64,000 nt of DNA from positions 27,107 through 91,106 of the forward strand of contig JAZNEI010000091.1 of NCBI GenBank assembly GCA_045588485.1, in the 5' to 3' direction. This document shows, piece after piece, positions 8,593 through 16,837 of the stretch. A program made the position numbers and the translations under genes. Every line of letters starts with the position of its first letter. Within the stretch, counting starts at the first letter, position 1. A model generated the notes under the pieces. It saw only the letters and a program-made list of their open reading frames with translations. It ran no database searches and had not been told where the DNA came from. Origin of the DNA: HGM04593 sp045588485. Lineage in GTDB: Bacteria > Bacteroidota > Bacteroidia > Bacteroidales > Bacteroidaceae.

Positions 8593-8717
8593 GCACGTTT
8601 GCTATGTGAATAGCGTGGCGTGCAAGTAATATACCAGTTATGATAGTATATAGTTTTTTCTTAGTTGTTTAGTAAATTGGGGACTGTTGCTTTGTGAAAA
8701 GCGACAGTCTTTTTTTT
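8593..8717 (+). ncRNA. Candidate small non-coding RNA, about 125 nt
   Basis: It is bounded by a perfect promoter and a strong intrinsic terminator, inside a 523-bp gene-free gap. Three helices are readable. Hairpin 1 spans 8593-8623: outer GCACG/CGTGC, inner GCTAT/ATAGC, tetraloop GTGA. A weaker ATATAC/GTATAT hairpin spans 8629-8651. The terminator stem is at 8682-8709. The layout (Bacteroidota promoter, structured body, terminator, free-standing) resembles Bacteroidales-1-type RNAs, but I cannot confirm membership. The exact 5' end is inferred from the promoter. Confidence 0.6.
8682..8717 (+). terminator. Strong rho-independent terminator of the candidate small RNA
   Basis: A 12-base-pair stem (GACTGTTGCTTT with AAAGCGACAGTC, one G-U pair) with a short loop, then eight Ts. 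Confidence 0.85.
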
Positions 8718-9008
8718 GAAATTCAAATAACTTATTTACATGCGCTATTTTTCCAGACGGCGCTATTGTCTTTTTTCGATTGTATATTTTTATTAGAATT
8801 TTGAACAGTCTCTAAAATTCAGTTTATTTTAATAAATTATCCTCTTTTTTATAAAAGATTAGCAGCTAAATGAAAATATATACAATAAAAAGAATTAAAT
8901 TTGCATTCGATTATTAATAAGGTATATTGTGGTCTTATACTTGGTCCCAAATATGCAATATAATCTATCATAAGTTTAGAGAAACGGAAAATTATAATAA
9001 TTTTAATA
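8718..9008 (+). promoter_or_regulatory. AT-rich leader of the V-ATPase operon with -7 element
   Basis: This stretch holds no gene. It is very AT-rich. A TAAATTTG -7 match lies at 8896-8903, about 105 bases before the operon's first start codon; no exact TTTG is found 19 bases upstream of it. The motif GCGCTATT occurs twice near 8740-8765 (spaced about 18 bases), with no known meaning. Confidence 0.4.
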
Positions 9009-9602
9009 ATGGAAAATAAGATTCAAGAACTTACCGAGAAAATCTACAACGAAGGTGTAGAGAAAGGAAAAGAAGAGGCTGCCCGCATTGTAAATGAGGC
9101 TCAGGAAAAGGCTGCCTCTATACTGAAAGAGACACAAGAGAATGCCGATGCTATATTGGCAAAGGCACAGAAAGCTGCCGATGAGTTGCAGGAAAACACA
9201 AAGGCCGAGCTTAAACTTTATGCGGCACAGGCTGTAGGTGCACTGAAATCAGAGGTTTCTACTTTGGTAACAGATACTATAGTGAACGAGTCGGTTAAAG
9301 GTGCTCTTTCGGGAGATGCTCTTAAGGCGGTTATCGTAAAGATTGCCGAGCGCTGGAGTGCCGATGAACCTCTTGTTATCTCTACATCCGAGGCTGATGA
9401 GCTTAAATCTTATTTTGTGGCAAAGGCAAAGGCACTGCTCGATAAGGGTGTTGAAATCAAGCAGGTGAATGGTCTTAAGACCTCGTTCTCTATCTCTCCG
9501 GCCGATGGCTCTTATAAAGTTAATTTCGGTGAGGCTGAGTTTGAGGCTTTTCTGAAATCATTCTTGCGTCCCGCCATTGTTGAACTTCTTTTCAAGAAAT
9601 AA
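9009..9602 (+). CDS. ntpE: V-type ATPase subunit E (peripheral stalk)
   Basis: A 197-residue protein, first gene of the V-ATPase operon. The N-terminal half (about residues 1-75) is a long Ala/Glu/Lys-rich amphipathic helix, as in the coiled-coil part of the peripheral stalk that holds the A3B3 head. The C-terminal half is a globular alpha/beta domain. No partner subunit G/H gene is seen in the operon, so E may pair with an unlinked partner or a different protein. The 3-bp gap to the next gene suggests tight translational coupling. Confidence 0.85.
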   Translation: MENKIQELTEKIYNEGVEKGKEEAARIVNEAQEKAASILKETQENADAILAKAQKAADELQENTKAELKLYAAQAVGALKSEVSTLVTDTIVNESVKGALSGDALKAVIVKIAERWSADEPLVISTSEADELKSYFVAKAKALLDKGVEIKQVNGLKTSFSISPADGSYKVNFGEAEFEAFLKSFLRPAIVELLFKK

Positions 9603-9605
9603 AGG

Positions 9606-10445
9606 ATGAGTGAATATTATTGCTTGGTTGCAGGTCTGCCCGATGTTGTCTTTGATGGTAGCAAAGCAGGCTATTCGGTCGAGAAATTCAGAGAGGATAT
9701 TATGCCCGAACTCTCGCCCGAGGATGCACGCATAGTAAATCTGTCGTTCTATAAATTTGACAATGCCAATATTCTGCTCCTTTTACGTCAGGGTGCCGAG
9801 ATAGAACTCGAAACATACGGTTGCTTCACCAAGGAACAACTGCTCGATATAATATCGGTTGCCAAAGAGGGAGATGCACGCGATAAGAGTGTTCCTGCAT
9901 ATATGTACGATTTTCTCGATTTTTATTTCGAGAATATCGAGCAGAATATGTTTTGGGACGATATACTCAGTGCCTATTACTACAATTATGCAGTGGCGGT
10001 GCCCAATTGTTTTGTTGCAAGATGGTTCGAATTTAACCGTAATGTAAACAATATTTTGGTTGCTCTACTTGCCCGAAAGTATAAACTCTCTGTTGCAGAG
10101 TGTGTTGTAGGCGATGATGAAATTACCGAGGCGATACGTACATCCGGTGCAAGGGATTTCGGCCTTACAGGAACAGTCGACTATCTTGACGATGTGGTGC
10201 GTCTGAGCGAGAACGATAAATTACAAGAGCGCGAGCGTCAGCTCGATGATATGCGACTTAAATGGCTCGATAATAATTCGGTGTTCAATTATTTTACCGT
10301 AGAGCGCCTTTTTGTATTCTTAGAGACGCTTATAGTTGTAGAGCGTTGGGCTAAGCTTGATGCCGATACCGGTATGCAGCGCTACAAAGAGATTATCGAG
10401 GAACTGAAAAGCGGTGCGGTATTCACCGATGAGATTAAGAAATAA
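9606..10445 (+). CDS. DUF2764 protein of the V-ATPase operon (candidate subunit C equivalent)
   Basis: A 279-residue, mainly helical, acidic cytoplasmic protein starting MSEYYCLVAGLPDVVFD, matching the DUF2764 family that Bacteroidota and some other bacteria carry between subunits E and A of V-type ATPase operons. Aromatic-rich helices such as YMYDFLDFYFENIEQNMFWDDILSAYYY recall the all-helical subunit C/d family that couples the rotor axle to the membrane ring. In NtpC-containing operons the C gene sits at this place. I infer that DUF2764 fills the subunit C role; no experimental proof is known to me. Confidence 0.7.
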   Translation: MSEYYCLVAGLPDVVFDGSKAGYSVEKFREDIMPELSPEDARIVNLSFYKFDNANILLLLRQGAEIELETYGCFTKEQLLDIISVAKEGDARDKSVPAYMYDFLDFYFENIEQNMFWDDILSAYYYNYAVAVPNCFVARWFEFNRNVNNILVALLARKYKLSVAECVVGDDEITEAIRTSGARDFGLTGTVDYLDDVVRLSENDKLQERERQLDDMRLKWLDNNSVFNYFTVERLFVFLETLIVVERWAKLDADTGMQRYKEIIEELKSGAVFTDEIKK

Positions 10446-10462
10446 ATAAGAACAAAAATAAT

Positions 10463-12220
10463 ATGGCAACAAAAGGAAAAGTAACCGGTATTATAGCAAA
10501 TATGGTGCTCTTGGCTGTTGATGGTCCTGTGGCGCAGAATGAGATTTGCTATATCAAGACCGGCGGCGACCGTCTGATGGCCGAGGTCATTAAAATTAAC
10601 GGTGCCAAAGTGTACGTTCAGGTATTTGAAAGTACAAGACGACTGAAGATTGGCGAGGAGGCTGAGTTTACAGGACACATGCTCGAGGTCTCACTTGCAC
10701 CCGGCATGCTCTCGAAAAACTATGATGGTCTTCAGAACGACCTTGATAAGATGGAGGGCGTATTTTTGAAACGTGGTGACTACACCAATCCGCTTGATGA
10801 GGATAAAATGTGGAAATTTACTCCATTGGTAAAAGTTGGTGACAAAGTAGGTGCTGCTGCATGGCTTGGCGCTGTAGAGGAGAATCATCAGCAACTGAAG
10901 ATTATGGCTCCCTTTGGGATTAAAGGCGAGTGGACTGTAAAGAGCATCGCAAAAGAGGGTGAGTACCGCATTGTTGATACCATTGCAGTGATAGCAAATG
11001 CCGAGGGAGAGGAGCGTACACTTAATATGATACAGAAGTGGCCTGTACGTGTAGCTATGGAGGATTATCGCGAAAAACCACGCCCCTTTAAACTGCTTGA
11101 GACAGGTGTCAGAACCATCGATACATTGAATCCTATTGTTGAGGGAGGAACAGGCTTTATTCCCGGCCCCTTTGGTACAGGAAAGACGGTGTTGCAGCAT
11201 GCAATATCAAAGCAGGCCGAGGCTGATATAGTAATCATCGCGGCTTGTGGAGAGCGTGCAAATGAGGTTGTAGAAATCTTTACAGAATTCCCCGAACTTG
11301 TAGACCCCCACACAGGACGCAAACTGATGGAGCGTACAATTATTATTGCAAATACCTCGAATATGCCCGTTGCGGCACGTGAGGCATCGGTATACACTGC
11401 TATGACAATTGCCGAGTATTATCGCGCTATGGGTCTGAGAGTGCTGCTTATGGCCGATTCTACTTCGCGTTGGGCACAGGCTCTTCGTGAGATGTCGAAC
11501 CGTATGGAGGAGCTACCCGGTCCCGATGCCTTCCCAATGGATATATCGTCAATCATTGCCAACTTCTACAGCCGTGCAGGATACGTCTATCTGAACAACG
11601 GCGAAGCCGGTTCAATTACATTCATCGGTACAGTGTCGCCTGCCGGCGGTAATCTTAAAGAGCCTGTGACCGAGAATACCAAGAAAGTGGCTCGATGTTT
11701 CTATGCTCTTGAGCAGGCACGTGCCGACAAGAAACGTTACCCGGCAGTGAATCCTATCGACTCATATTCGAAATATATCGAGTATCCCGAGTTCGAGGAG
11801 TTTATTGTAGGACGTATCGGTGAAGGTTGGCTCGAGATGGTAAATGAGGCCAAGACACGTCTGTTGAGAGGTAAGGAGATTGCCGAGCAGATTAATATTC
11901 TTGGTGACGACGGTGTACCCGTAGATTATCACATCACATTCTGGAAGGCCGAGCTTATAGACTTTGTTGTCTTGCAGCAGGATGCATTCGATGAGGTCGA
12001 TTCGGTTACTCCTCTGGAGCGCCAAGAGAGCATATTGCGTCAGGTGACAGATATGTGCCGCGCCGAGTATGATTTTGAGGACTTTACCGAGGTTACTGAG
12101 TTCTTCAAGAAAGCAATCAATCTGTGTAAGCAGATGAATTACTCCGAGTACAAGTCGGATAAGTACAATGCTTATCATGCACAACTTCAGGAGCTGTTGG
12201 CAACAAAACAGATTGCTTAA
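10463..12220 (+). CDS. ntpA: V-type ATPase catalytic subunit A
   Basis: A 585-residue catalytic subunit that binds and hydrolyses (or makes) ATP in the cytoplasmic V1 head. The P-loop is GPFGTGKT at residues 235-242. Further conserved parts are GERANEV with the catalytic Glu, DSTSRWAQALREMSNRMEE and SPAGGNLKEPVTENT. The bulge region of about 90 residues before the P-loop distinguishes A from F-type beta. Length and motif order are normal. It is followed after 24 bp by subunit B. Confidence 0.96.
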   Translation: MATKGKVTGIIANMVLLAVDGPVAQNEICYIKTGGDRLMAEVIKINGAKVYVQVFESTRRLKIGEEAEFTGHMLEVSLAPGMLSKNYDGLQNDLDKMEGVFLKRGDYTNPLDEDKMWKFTPLVKVGDKVGAAAWLGAVEENHQQLKIMAPFGIKGEWTVKSIAKEGEYRIVDTIAVIANAEGEERTLNMIQKWPVRVAMEDYREKPRPFKLLETGVRTIDTLNPIVEGGTGFIPGPFGTGKTVLQHAISKQAEADIVIIAACGERANEVVEIFTEFPELVDPHTGRKLMERTIIIANTSNMPVAAREASVYTAMTIAEYYRAMGLRVLLMADSTSRWAQALREMSNRMEELPGPDAFPMDISSIIANFYSRAGYVYLNNGEAGSITFIGTVSPAGGNLKEPVTENTKKVARCFYALEQARADKKRYPAVNPIDSYSKYIEYPEFEEFIVGRIGEGWLEMVNEAKTRLLRGKEIAEQINILGDDGVPVDYHITFWKAELIDFVVLQQDAFDEVDSVTPLERQESILRQVTDMCRAEYDFEDFTEVTEFFKKAINLCKQMNYSEYKSDKYNAYHAQLQELLATKQIA

Positions 12221-12244
12221 TCCAAATAAATACACATATATATT

Positions 12245-13564
12245 ATGGCAACAGAAGCATTCAAAAAAATATATACAAAGATAAACTCAATCACCAAGGC
12301 TACCTGCTCGCTCAAGGCCACAGGTGTTGGATATGATGAACTTGCAACGGTTAATGGAAAATTGGCGCAGGTTGTAAAGATTATGGGCGATGAGGTTACT
12401 CTGCAGGTGTTTGAGGGAACAGGCGGTATACCTACCGATGCCGAGGTGGTTTTTCTGGGTAAGGCACCCACACTGAAAGTGAGCGAACAGCTTGCAGGAC
12501 GTTTCTTTAATGCGTATGGCGAGCCTATTGATGGTGGTCCTGCTGTAGATGGTACAGAGGTCGAGATTGGTGGCCCTTCGGTGAACCCCGTTCGTCGTAA
12601 ACAGCCTTCGGAACTCATTGCTACAGGTATTGCCGGTATCGATATGAACAATACTCTGGTGACTGGACAGAAGATTCCCTTCTTCGCCGATCCCGAGCAG
12701 CCTTATAACCAGGTAATGGCAAACGTGGCCATGCGTGCCGAGACAGATAAGATTATTCTTGGTGGTATGGGTATGACAAACGACGATTACCTCTATTTTA
12801 AGAATCTCTTCTCTAACGCAGGTGCTCTCGACCGAATCATCTGCTTTATGAATACTACCGAGGACCCTGCCGTCGAGCGTCTGCTTATTCCCGATATGGC
12901 GCTTACCGCTGCCGAGTATTTTGCCGTAGAGAAGAATCAGAAAGTGCTGGTGCTGCTTACCGATATGACAATGTATGCCGATGCACTCTCTATCGTGTCG
13001 AACCGTATGGACCAGATTCCTTCGAAGGACTCTATGCCCGGTTCGCTATACTCCGACCTTGCAAAGATTTACGAGAAAGCTGTACAGTTCCCCGCAGGAG
13101 GTTCAATAACAATTATTGCCGTGACAACACTTTCGGGCGGTGATATTACACACGCCGTACCCGATAATACAGGATATATTACCGAGGGACAGCTCTTCTT
13201 GCGTCGCGACAGTGATATTGGTAAGGTAATTGTCGACCCCTTCCGTTCGCTCTCTCGTCTGAAACAGCTTGTTGCAGGTAAAAAGACTCGTAAAGACCAT
13301 CCTCAGGTTATGAATGCCGCTGTGCGTCTTTATGCTGATGCTGCGAATGCAAAGACTAAGCTCGAGAATGGATTCGACCTTACAAACTATGACGAGCGTA
13401 CACTTTCGTTTGCAAAGGAGTACTCGGATAAGTTGCTTGCCATTGACGTGAACCTTAACACCACCGAGATGCTCGATGTGACTTGGGGACTATTCTCTAA
13501 GTACTTCAAGCCCGAGGAGGTTAACATCCGTCAAGAACTTATCGATACATATTGGAAACAGTAA
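12245..13564 (+). CDS. ntpB: V-type ATPase regulatory subunit B
   Basis: A 439-residue non-catalytic subunit that alternates with A in the V1 hexamer. The Walker A loop is replaced (GQKIPFFADPEQPYNQ), as expected for B. The conserved nucleotide-binding-domain segments LLTDMTMYADALSIVSNRM, GSLYSDLAKIYEKA and SGGDITHAVPDNTGYITEGQ are present. It is shorter than the usual 460 residues of archaeal-type B, mostly at the C-terminus. It shares the operon with A and D. Confidence 0.94.
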   Translation: MATEAFKKIYTKINSITKATCSLKATGVGYDELATVNGKLAQVVKIMGDEVTLQVFEGTGGIPTDAEVVFLGKAPTLKVSEQLAGRFFNAYGEPIDGGPAVDGTEVEIGGPSVNPVRRKQPSELIATGIAGIDMNNTLVTGQKIPFFADPEQPYNQVMANVAMRAETDKIILGGMGMTNDDYLYFKNLFSNAGALDRIICFMNTTEDPAVERLLIPDMALTAAEYFAVEKNQKVLVLLTDMTMYADALSIVSNRMDQIPSKDSMPGSLYSDLAKIYEKAVQFPAGGSITIIAVTTLSGGDITHAVPDNTGYITEGQLFLRRDSDIGKVIVDPFRSLSRLKQLVAGKKTRKDHPQVMNAAVRLYADAANAKTKLENGFDLTNYDERTLSFAKEYSDKLLAIDVNLNTTEMLDVTWGLFSKYFKPEEVNIRQELIDTYWKQ

Positions 13565-13594
13565 GAATTATTTCCATAGAATTTAATAAGAATA

Positions 13595-14197
13595 ATGATT
13601 GCGTTTCAATATAATAAAACATCGCTTCAGAATCTCGAAAAGCAGCTGAAGATGCGACAGAGAACTCTTCCTATCATCAAGAGCAAGGAGAGTGCGTTGC
13701 GCATCGAGGTTAAGAAGTGCAAAGCCGAGATGGAACTCCATGACGAGGAGTATGACAAACTGTTGCAGCAGTATAGCACACTCTTTGCCCTGTGGAACGA
13801 ATTCGACCCCTCGCTTGTCAAGACAGGCAAACTCTCTATCGGTCGCCGTAAAGTGGCCGGTGTGTTGGTGCCTGTGCTCGAAGATGCCGAGTTCGAGGTG
13901 GCGCGATACAGCCTTTTCTCGGCTCCCAAATGGTATGCCGATGGCATAGAGCTGCTGAAGCAGATGGCAATGACGGCTATTAGTCGTGAATTGCTTAATC
14001 GCAAACTCAGACTGCTTGAGGTGGCACGAAAAAAGACTACACAGAAAGTGAATCTTTTTGAAAAAGTGCAGATACCCGGCTACGAGGATGCGATACGTAA
14101 GATAAAGCGTTTTATGGAGGATGAGGAGAATCTCTCGAAATCTTCGCAGAAGATTCTTAAGTCACTTCTTGAGCAAAGAGAGGAGGTTGCTGTATGA
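13595..14197 (+). CDS. ntpD: V-type ATPase subunit D (central stalk)
   Basis: A 200-residue, strongly helical protein. The N-terminal YNKTSLQNLEKQLKMRQRTLPIIKSKESAL and the C-terminal half (RKLRLLEVARKKTTQKVNLFEKVQIPGYEDAIRKIKRF) form the antiparallel coiled coil of the rotor axle. The sequence K-x-x-L-x-x-L-x-x-Q/R near the start matches the D family. It normally binds subunit F, which has no gene in this operon. Its stop overlaps the subunit I start by 4 bases. Confidence 0.88.
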   Translation: MIAFQYNKTSLQNLEKQLKMRQRTLPIIKSKESALRIEVKKCKAEMELHDEEYDKLLQQYSTLFALWNEFDPSLVKTGKLSIGRRKVAGVLVPVLEDAEFEVARYSLFSAPKWYADGIELLKQMAMTAISRELLNRKLRLLEVARKKTTQKVNLFEKVQIPGYEDAIRKIKRFMEDEENLSKSSQKILKSLLEQREEVAV

Positions 14198-16014
14198 TAA
14201 GTAAGATGAAAAAACTTACAATGCTCGTATACCATAAGGAGTATAATGCATTTCTTGAGAAACTTCGTAGCGCGGGTGTTGTACATATAGAACAGCGTAA
14301 TGCCGATATAACCGAGTCGCCCGAGATTCAGCAGTTACAGGCCGAGTATAGTTCGTATATGCGTCTTGTGACAGGTCTTGAGAAGTTGGCTCCCGAGAGC
14401 AAAGAGGTTGCTGCGTCGTGCGATGGTGCCCGTGAGATTGTAGCACGTGCCGAGGAGTTATATTCTACTCTCGATAGCCTGAAGCTGGCTCTTCAGGTTG
14501 CCGAGAAGGATGTTGCATTGATGAACGTTTGGGGCGATTTCGATATATCGTTATTGGATAAGCTCTCGGCCGAGGGCTATTCGCTGAACTTCTTTCAGAC
14601 TTCGGTAAAGAGTTTCGACCCGGAGTGGACTGATAAGTATAATGCTGTTATTGTTAAGCAGAAAGGTTCGCGTGTCTACTTTGTTACGGTAACTGATGGC
14701 AGTGTGCCTGAAATTGATGCAGAATTGATGCGACTTCCCGAGAGCCGTCTATCGGCTCTTTTGGCCGAGGCCGAACGTCTGCAGGTCGAGATTAACCTTG
14801 CTACCGAACAGCTTACCTCGTTGGCAACCAATAAGCTGCCGGTGTTAAAAGCAAAAGTAGAGCAACTGAAGAGTAGTATAGATTTTTCGTCGGTTGTCTA
14901 TAGCGGCGAGAAAGTTACAGGCGACAAACTTTTGCTTTTGCAAGGTTGGGTGCCCGAGGAAGATGCAGATGCACTGGTAAAAGCGCTTGATGCAGAGCCT
15001 ATATTCTACGAACTCAGTAAACCATCACCCGATGACAATGTGCCTATTCGTTTCAAGAACAATGCGTTTTTCCGTCTCTTCGAGCCTATTTGCGAACTTT
15101 ATATGCTTCCCAAATACAATGAGATTGACCTAACGCCCTTCTTTGCACCGTTCTATATGTTATTCTTCGGATTGTGTCTTGGAGATATGGGCTACGGTCT
15201 TGTAATGAGCATTGCAATGGTAGCAGTCTTATTGTCGGGAAAGTTCAAGAGTATGCGCGGGTATTTTAATCTGGTGCTTACGTTAGGTGTAAGTACTATG
15301 CTGTGCGGTTCGCTTACAGGAACATTCTTCGGGTTTAATATCTACGAGTGGAATGTGCCTTTGCTCGATTGGTGGCGCGATAATATATCATTGGCATATA
15401 TAAATCCCGAGACAGGTCAGATGAACGATCCCAATCCATCTCTGTTTAACTTGTCACTTATTCTTGGTGGAGTGCAGATTCTCTTCGGAATGATTATAAA
15501 GGCTGCAAATCAGACTATTCAGTTGGGATTCAAGTATGCTCTATCTACAATTGGATGGCTTGTGATATTGCTGACATTGGTGGCTATGTTCGTAATCCCC
15601 GGAATGAATACAACCGTTGCATACGTGCTTCTTGGTATTGGAGCAGTGGGCGTTTTCCTGCTAAACTCCCCCGGCAAGAATCCTTTGCTGAATATCGGTT
15701 TGGGACTGTGGGATTCTTATAATATGGCAACAGGTCTTTTGGGAGACATTCTCTCGTACGTGCGTCTGTTCGCTCTTGGACTCTCGGGTGGTATCCTTGC
15801 AATGGTATTCAATAGCTTGGCAATGGGATTTAGTCCCGATGTACCGGTACTTGGCACGGTGGTAACAGTGCTTATATTTATTATAGGGCATTTTGTAAAT
15901 ATGTTTATGAATGTGCTTGGTGCAATGGTACACCCTATGCGTCTTACTTTCGTGGAGTTCTTTAAGAATTCGGGCTACGAGGGTGGTGGAACTGCATATA
16001 AACCTTTTAAATAA
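14194..16014 (+). CDS. ntpI: V-type ATPase subunit I (membrane a-subunit)
   Basis: A 606-residue protein of the V-ATPase 116-kDa/a family. The first about 310 residues form a soluble coiled-coil arm (for example the heptad-like LLAEAERLQVEINLATEQLTSLATNKL). From residue about 315 there are seven or eight membrane segments, beginning PFFAPFYMLFFGLCLGDMGYGL, the family signature. The segment GLLGDILSYVRLFALGLSGG contains the conserved Arg that serves the ion half-channels. It forms the stator of the ion pathway with the K ring. The start overlaps the D gene, so translation is coupled. Confidence 0.92.
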   Translation: MISKMKKLTMLVYHKEYNAFLEKLRSAGVVHIEQRNADITESPEIQQLQAEYSSYMRLVTGLEKLAPESKEVAASCDGAREIVARAEELYSTLDSLKLALQVAEKDVALMNVWGDFDISLLDKLSAEGYSLNFFQTSVKSFDPEWTDKYNAVIVKQKGSRVYFVTVTDGSVPEIDAELMRLPESRLSALLAEAERLQVEINLATEQLTSLATNKLPVLKAKVEQLKSSIDFSSVVYSGEKVTGDKLLLLQGWVPEEDADALVKALDAEPIFYELSKPSPDDNVPIRFKNNAFFRLFEPICELYMLPKYNEIDLTPFFAPFYMLFFGLCLGDMGYGLVMSIAMVAVLLSGKFKSMRGYFNLVLTLGVSTMLCGSLTGTFFGFNIYEWNVPLLDWWRDNISLAYINPETGQMNDPNPSLFNLSLILGGVQILFGMIIKAANQTIQLGFKYALSTIGWLVILLTLVAMFVIPGMNTTVAYVLLGIGAVGVFLLNSPGKNPLLNIGLGLWDSYNMATGLLGDILSYVRLFALGLSGGILAMVFNSLAMGFSPDVPVLGTVVTVLIFIIGHFVNMFMNVLGAMVHPMRLTFVEFFKNSGYEGGGTAYKPFK

Positions 16015-16062
16015 TATTCAGAAATAAAGAAAATAATAATAACTTAAAATTAAATTACAATT

Positions 16063-16533
16063 ATGGAAATTACAATGAATCTGTTTGTGGCCTACGTCGG
16101 TATTGCAGTGATGATTGGTCTGGCCGGTGTCGGTAGTGCATTTGGTGTTACTATTGCAGGAAATGCAGCTCTTGGAGCAATGAAGAAGAACGATAAGTTC
16201 GGTAACTTTTTGGTACTTACAGCGATGCCCGGTACTCAGGGACTTTATGGCTTTGCCGGTTACTATATGTTCCAAAATATGTTCCCTGTATTAACTCCTG
16301 AGATTACAGGTATTCAGGCTGCTGCTATCCTTAGCTCTGGTATTGCACTCGGCTTGGTTGGTTTGCTGTCTGCTATCCGTCAGGGTCAGGTATGTGCCAA
16401 CGGTATTGTATCAATTGGTCAAGGTTACGATGTAATGGGTAAGACTCTGGTGCTTGCCGTATTCCCCGAGCTTTATGCTATTGTAGCTCTTGCAGGTACC
16501 TATCTTATGGCTGATGCTGTTTTTGTAGGTTAA
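16063..16533 (+). CDS. ntpK: V-type ATPase rotor-ring subunit K, Na+-type signature
   Basis: A 156-residue proteolipid with four membrane helices (a fused double hairpin). Compared from memory with the Enterococcus hirae NtpK Na+ site (T64, Q65, Q110, E139), the equivalents are all present: PGTQGLYG gives T58 and Q59, RQGQV gives Q107, and FPELYAI gives E136; the supporting Tyr after TQGL is also kept. This points to Na+ rather than H+ as coupling ion. Only the second hairpin carries the carboxylate, as in NtpK. It is the last gene of the operon, followed by a terminator. Confidence 0.92.
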   Translation: MEITMNLFVAYVGIAVMIGLAGVGSAFGVTIAGNAALGAMKKNDKFGNFLVLTAMPGTQGLYGFAGYYMFQNMFPVLTPEITGIQAAAILSSGIALGLVGLLSAIRQGQVCANGIVSIGQGYDVMGKTLVLAVFPELYAIVALAGTYLMADAVFVG

Positions 16534-16554
16534 TAGGAAAACAATAAGAGTTTT

Positions 16555-16590
16555 AATCCGAGGGTTTTTACGAAAATCCTCGGATTTTTT
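16555..16590 (+). terminator. Terminator of the V-ATPase operon
   Basis: AATCCGAGG at 16555-16563 pairs with CCTCGGATT at 16578-16586, ending in a six-T tract. Confidence 0.85.
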
Positions 16591-16727
16591 GTAAAATTTT
16601 GCCTAAACTCGAAATTTACGAATTGAACCTTTTGTAAAAAGTGCAGAAATAATGACTTTTTACAACATATTGATATACTTATTAGCTGTTGACTCTTAAT
16701 ATATTTTAATATTCCAAAAAAATGTAT

Positions 16728-16735
16728 TAAATTTG
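16728..16735 (+). promoter_or_regulatory. -7 element upstream of glycogen synthase
   Basis: TAAATTTG followed by C, about 103 bases before the chosen start codon. The -33 position has no TTTG. Confidence 0.4.
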
Positions 16736-16837
16736 CAACAAAATAGAATTTGTGGTTGGGCATCTTCTGTTTTTATAAAATTATAAGGTATTTCAAGAGT
16801 GAATGCCTTTGTTTTTTTGTGTTATACTTATAGATTA

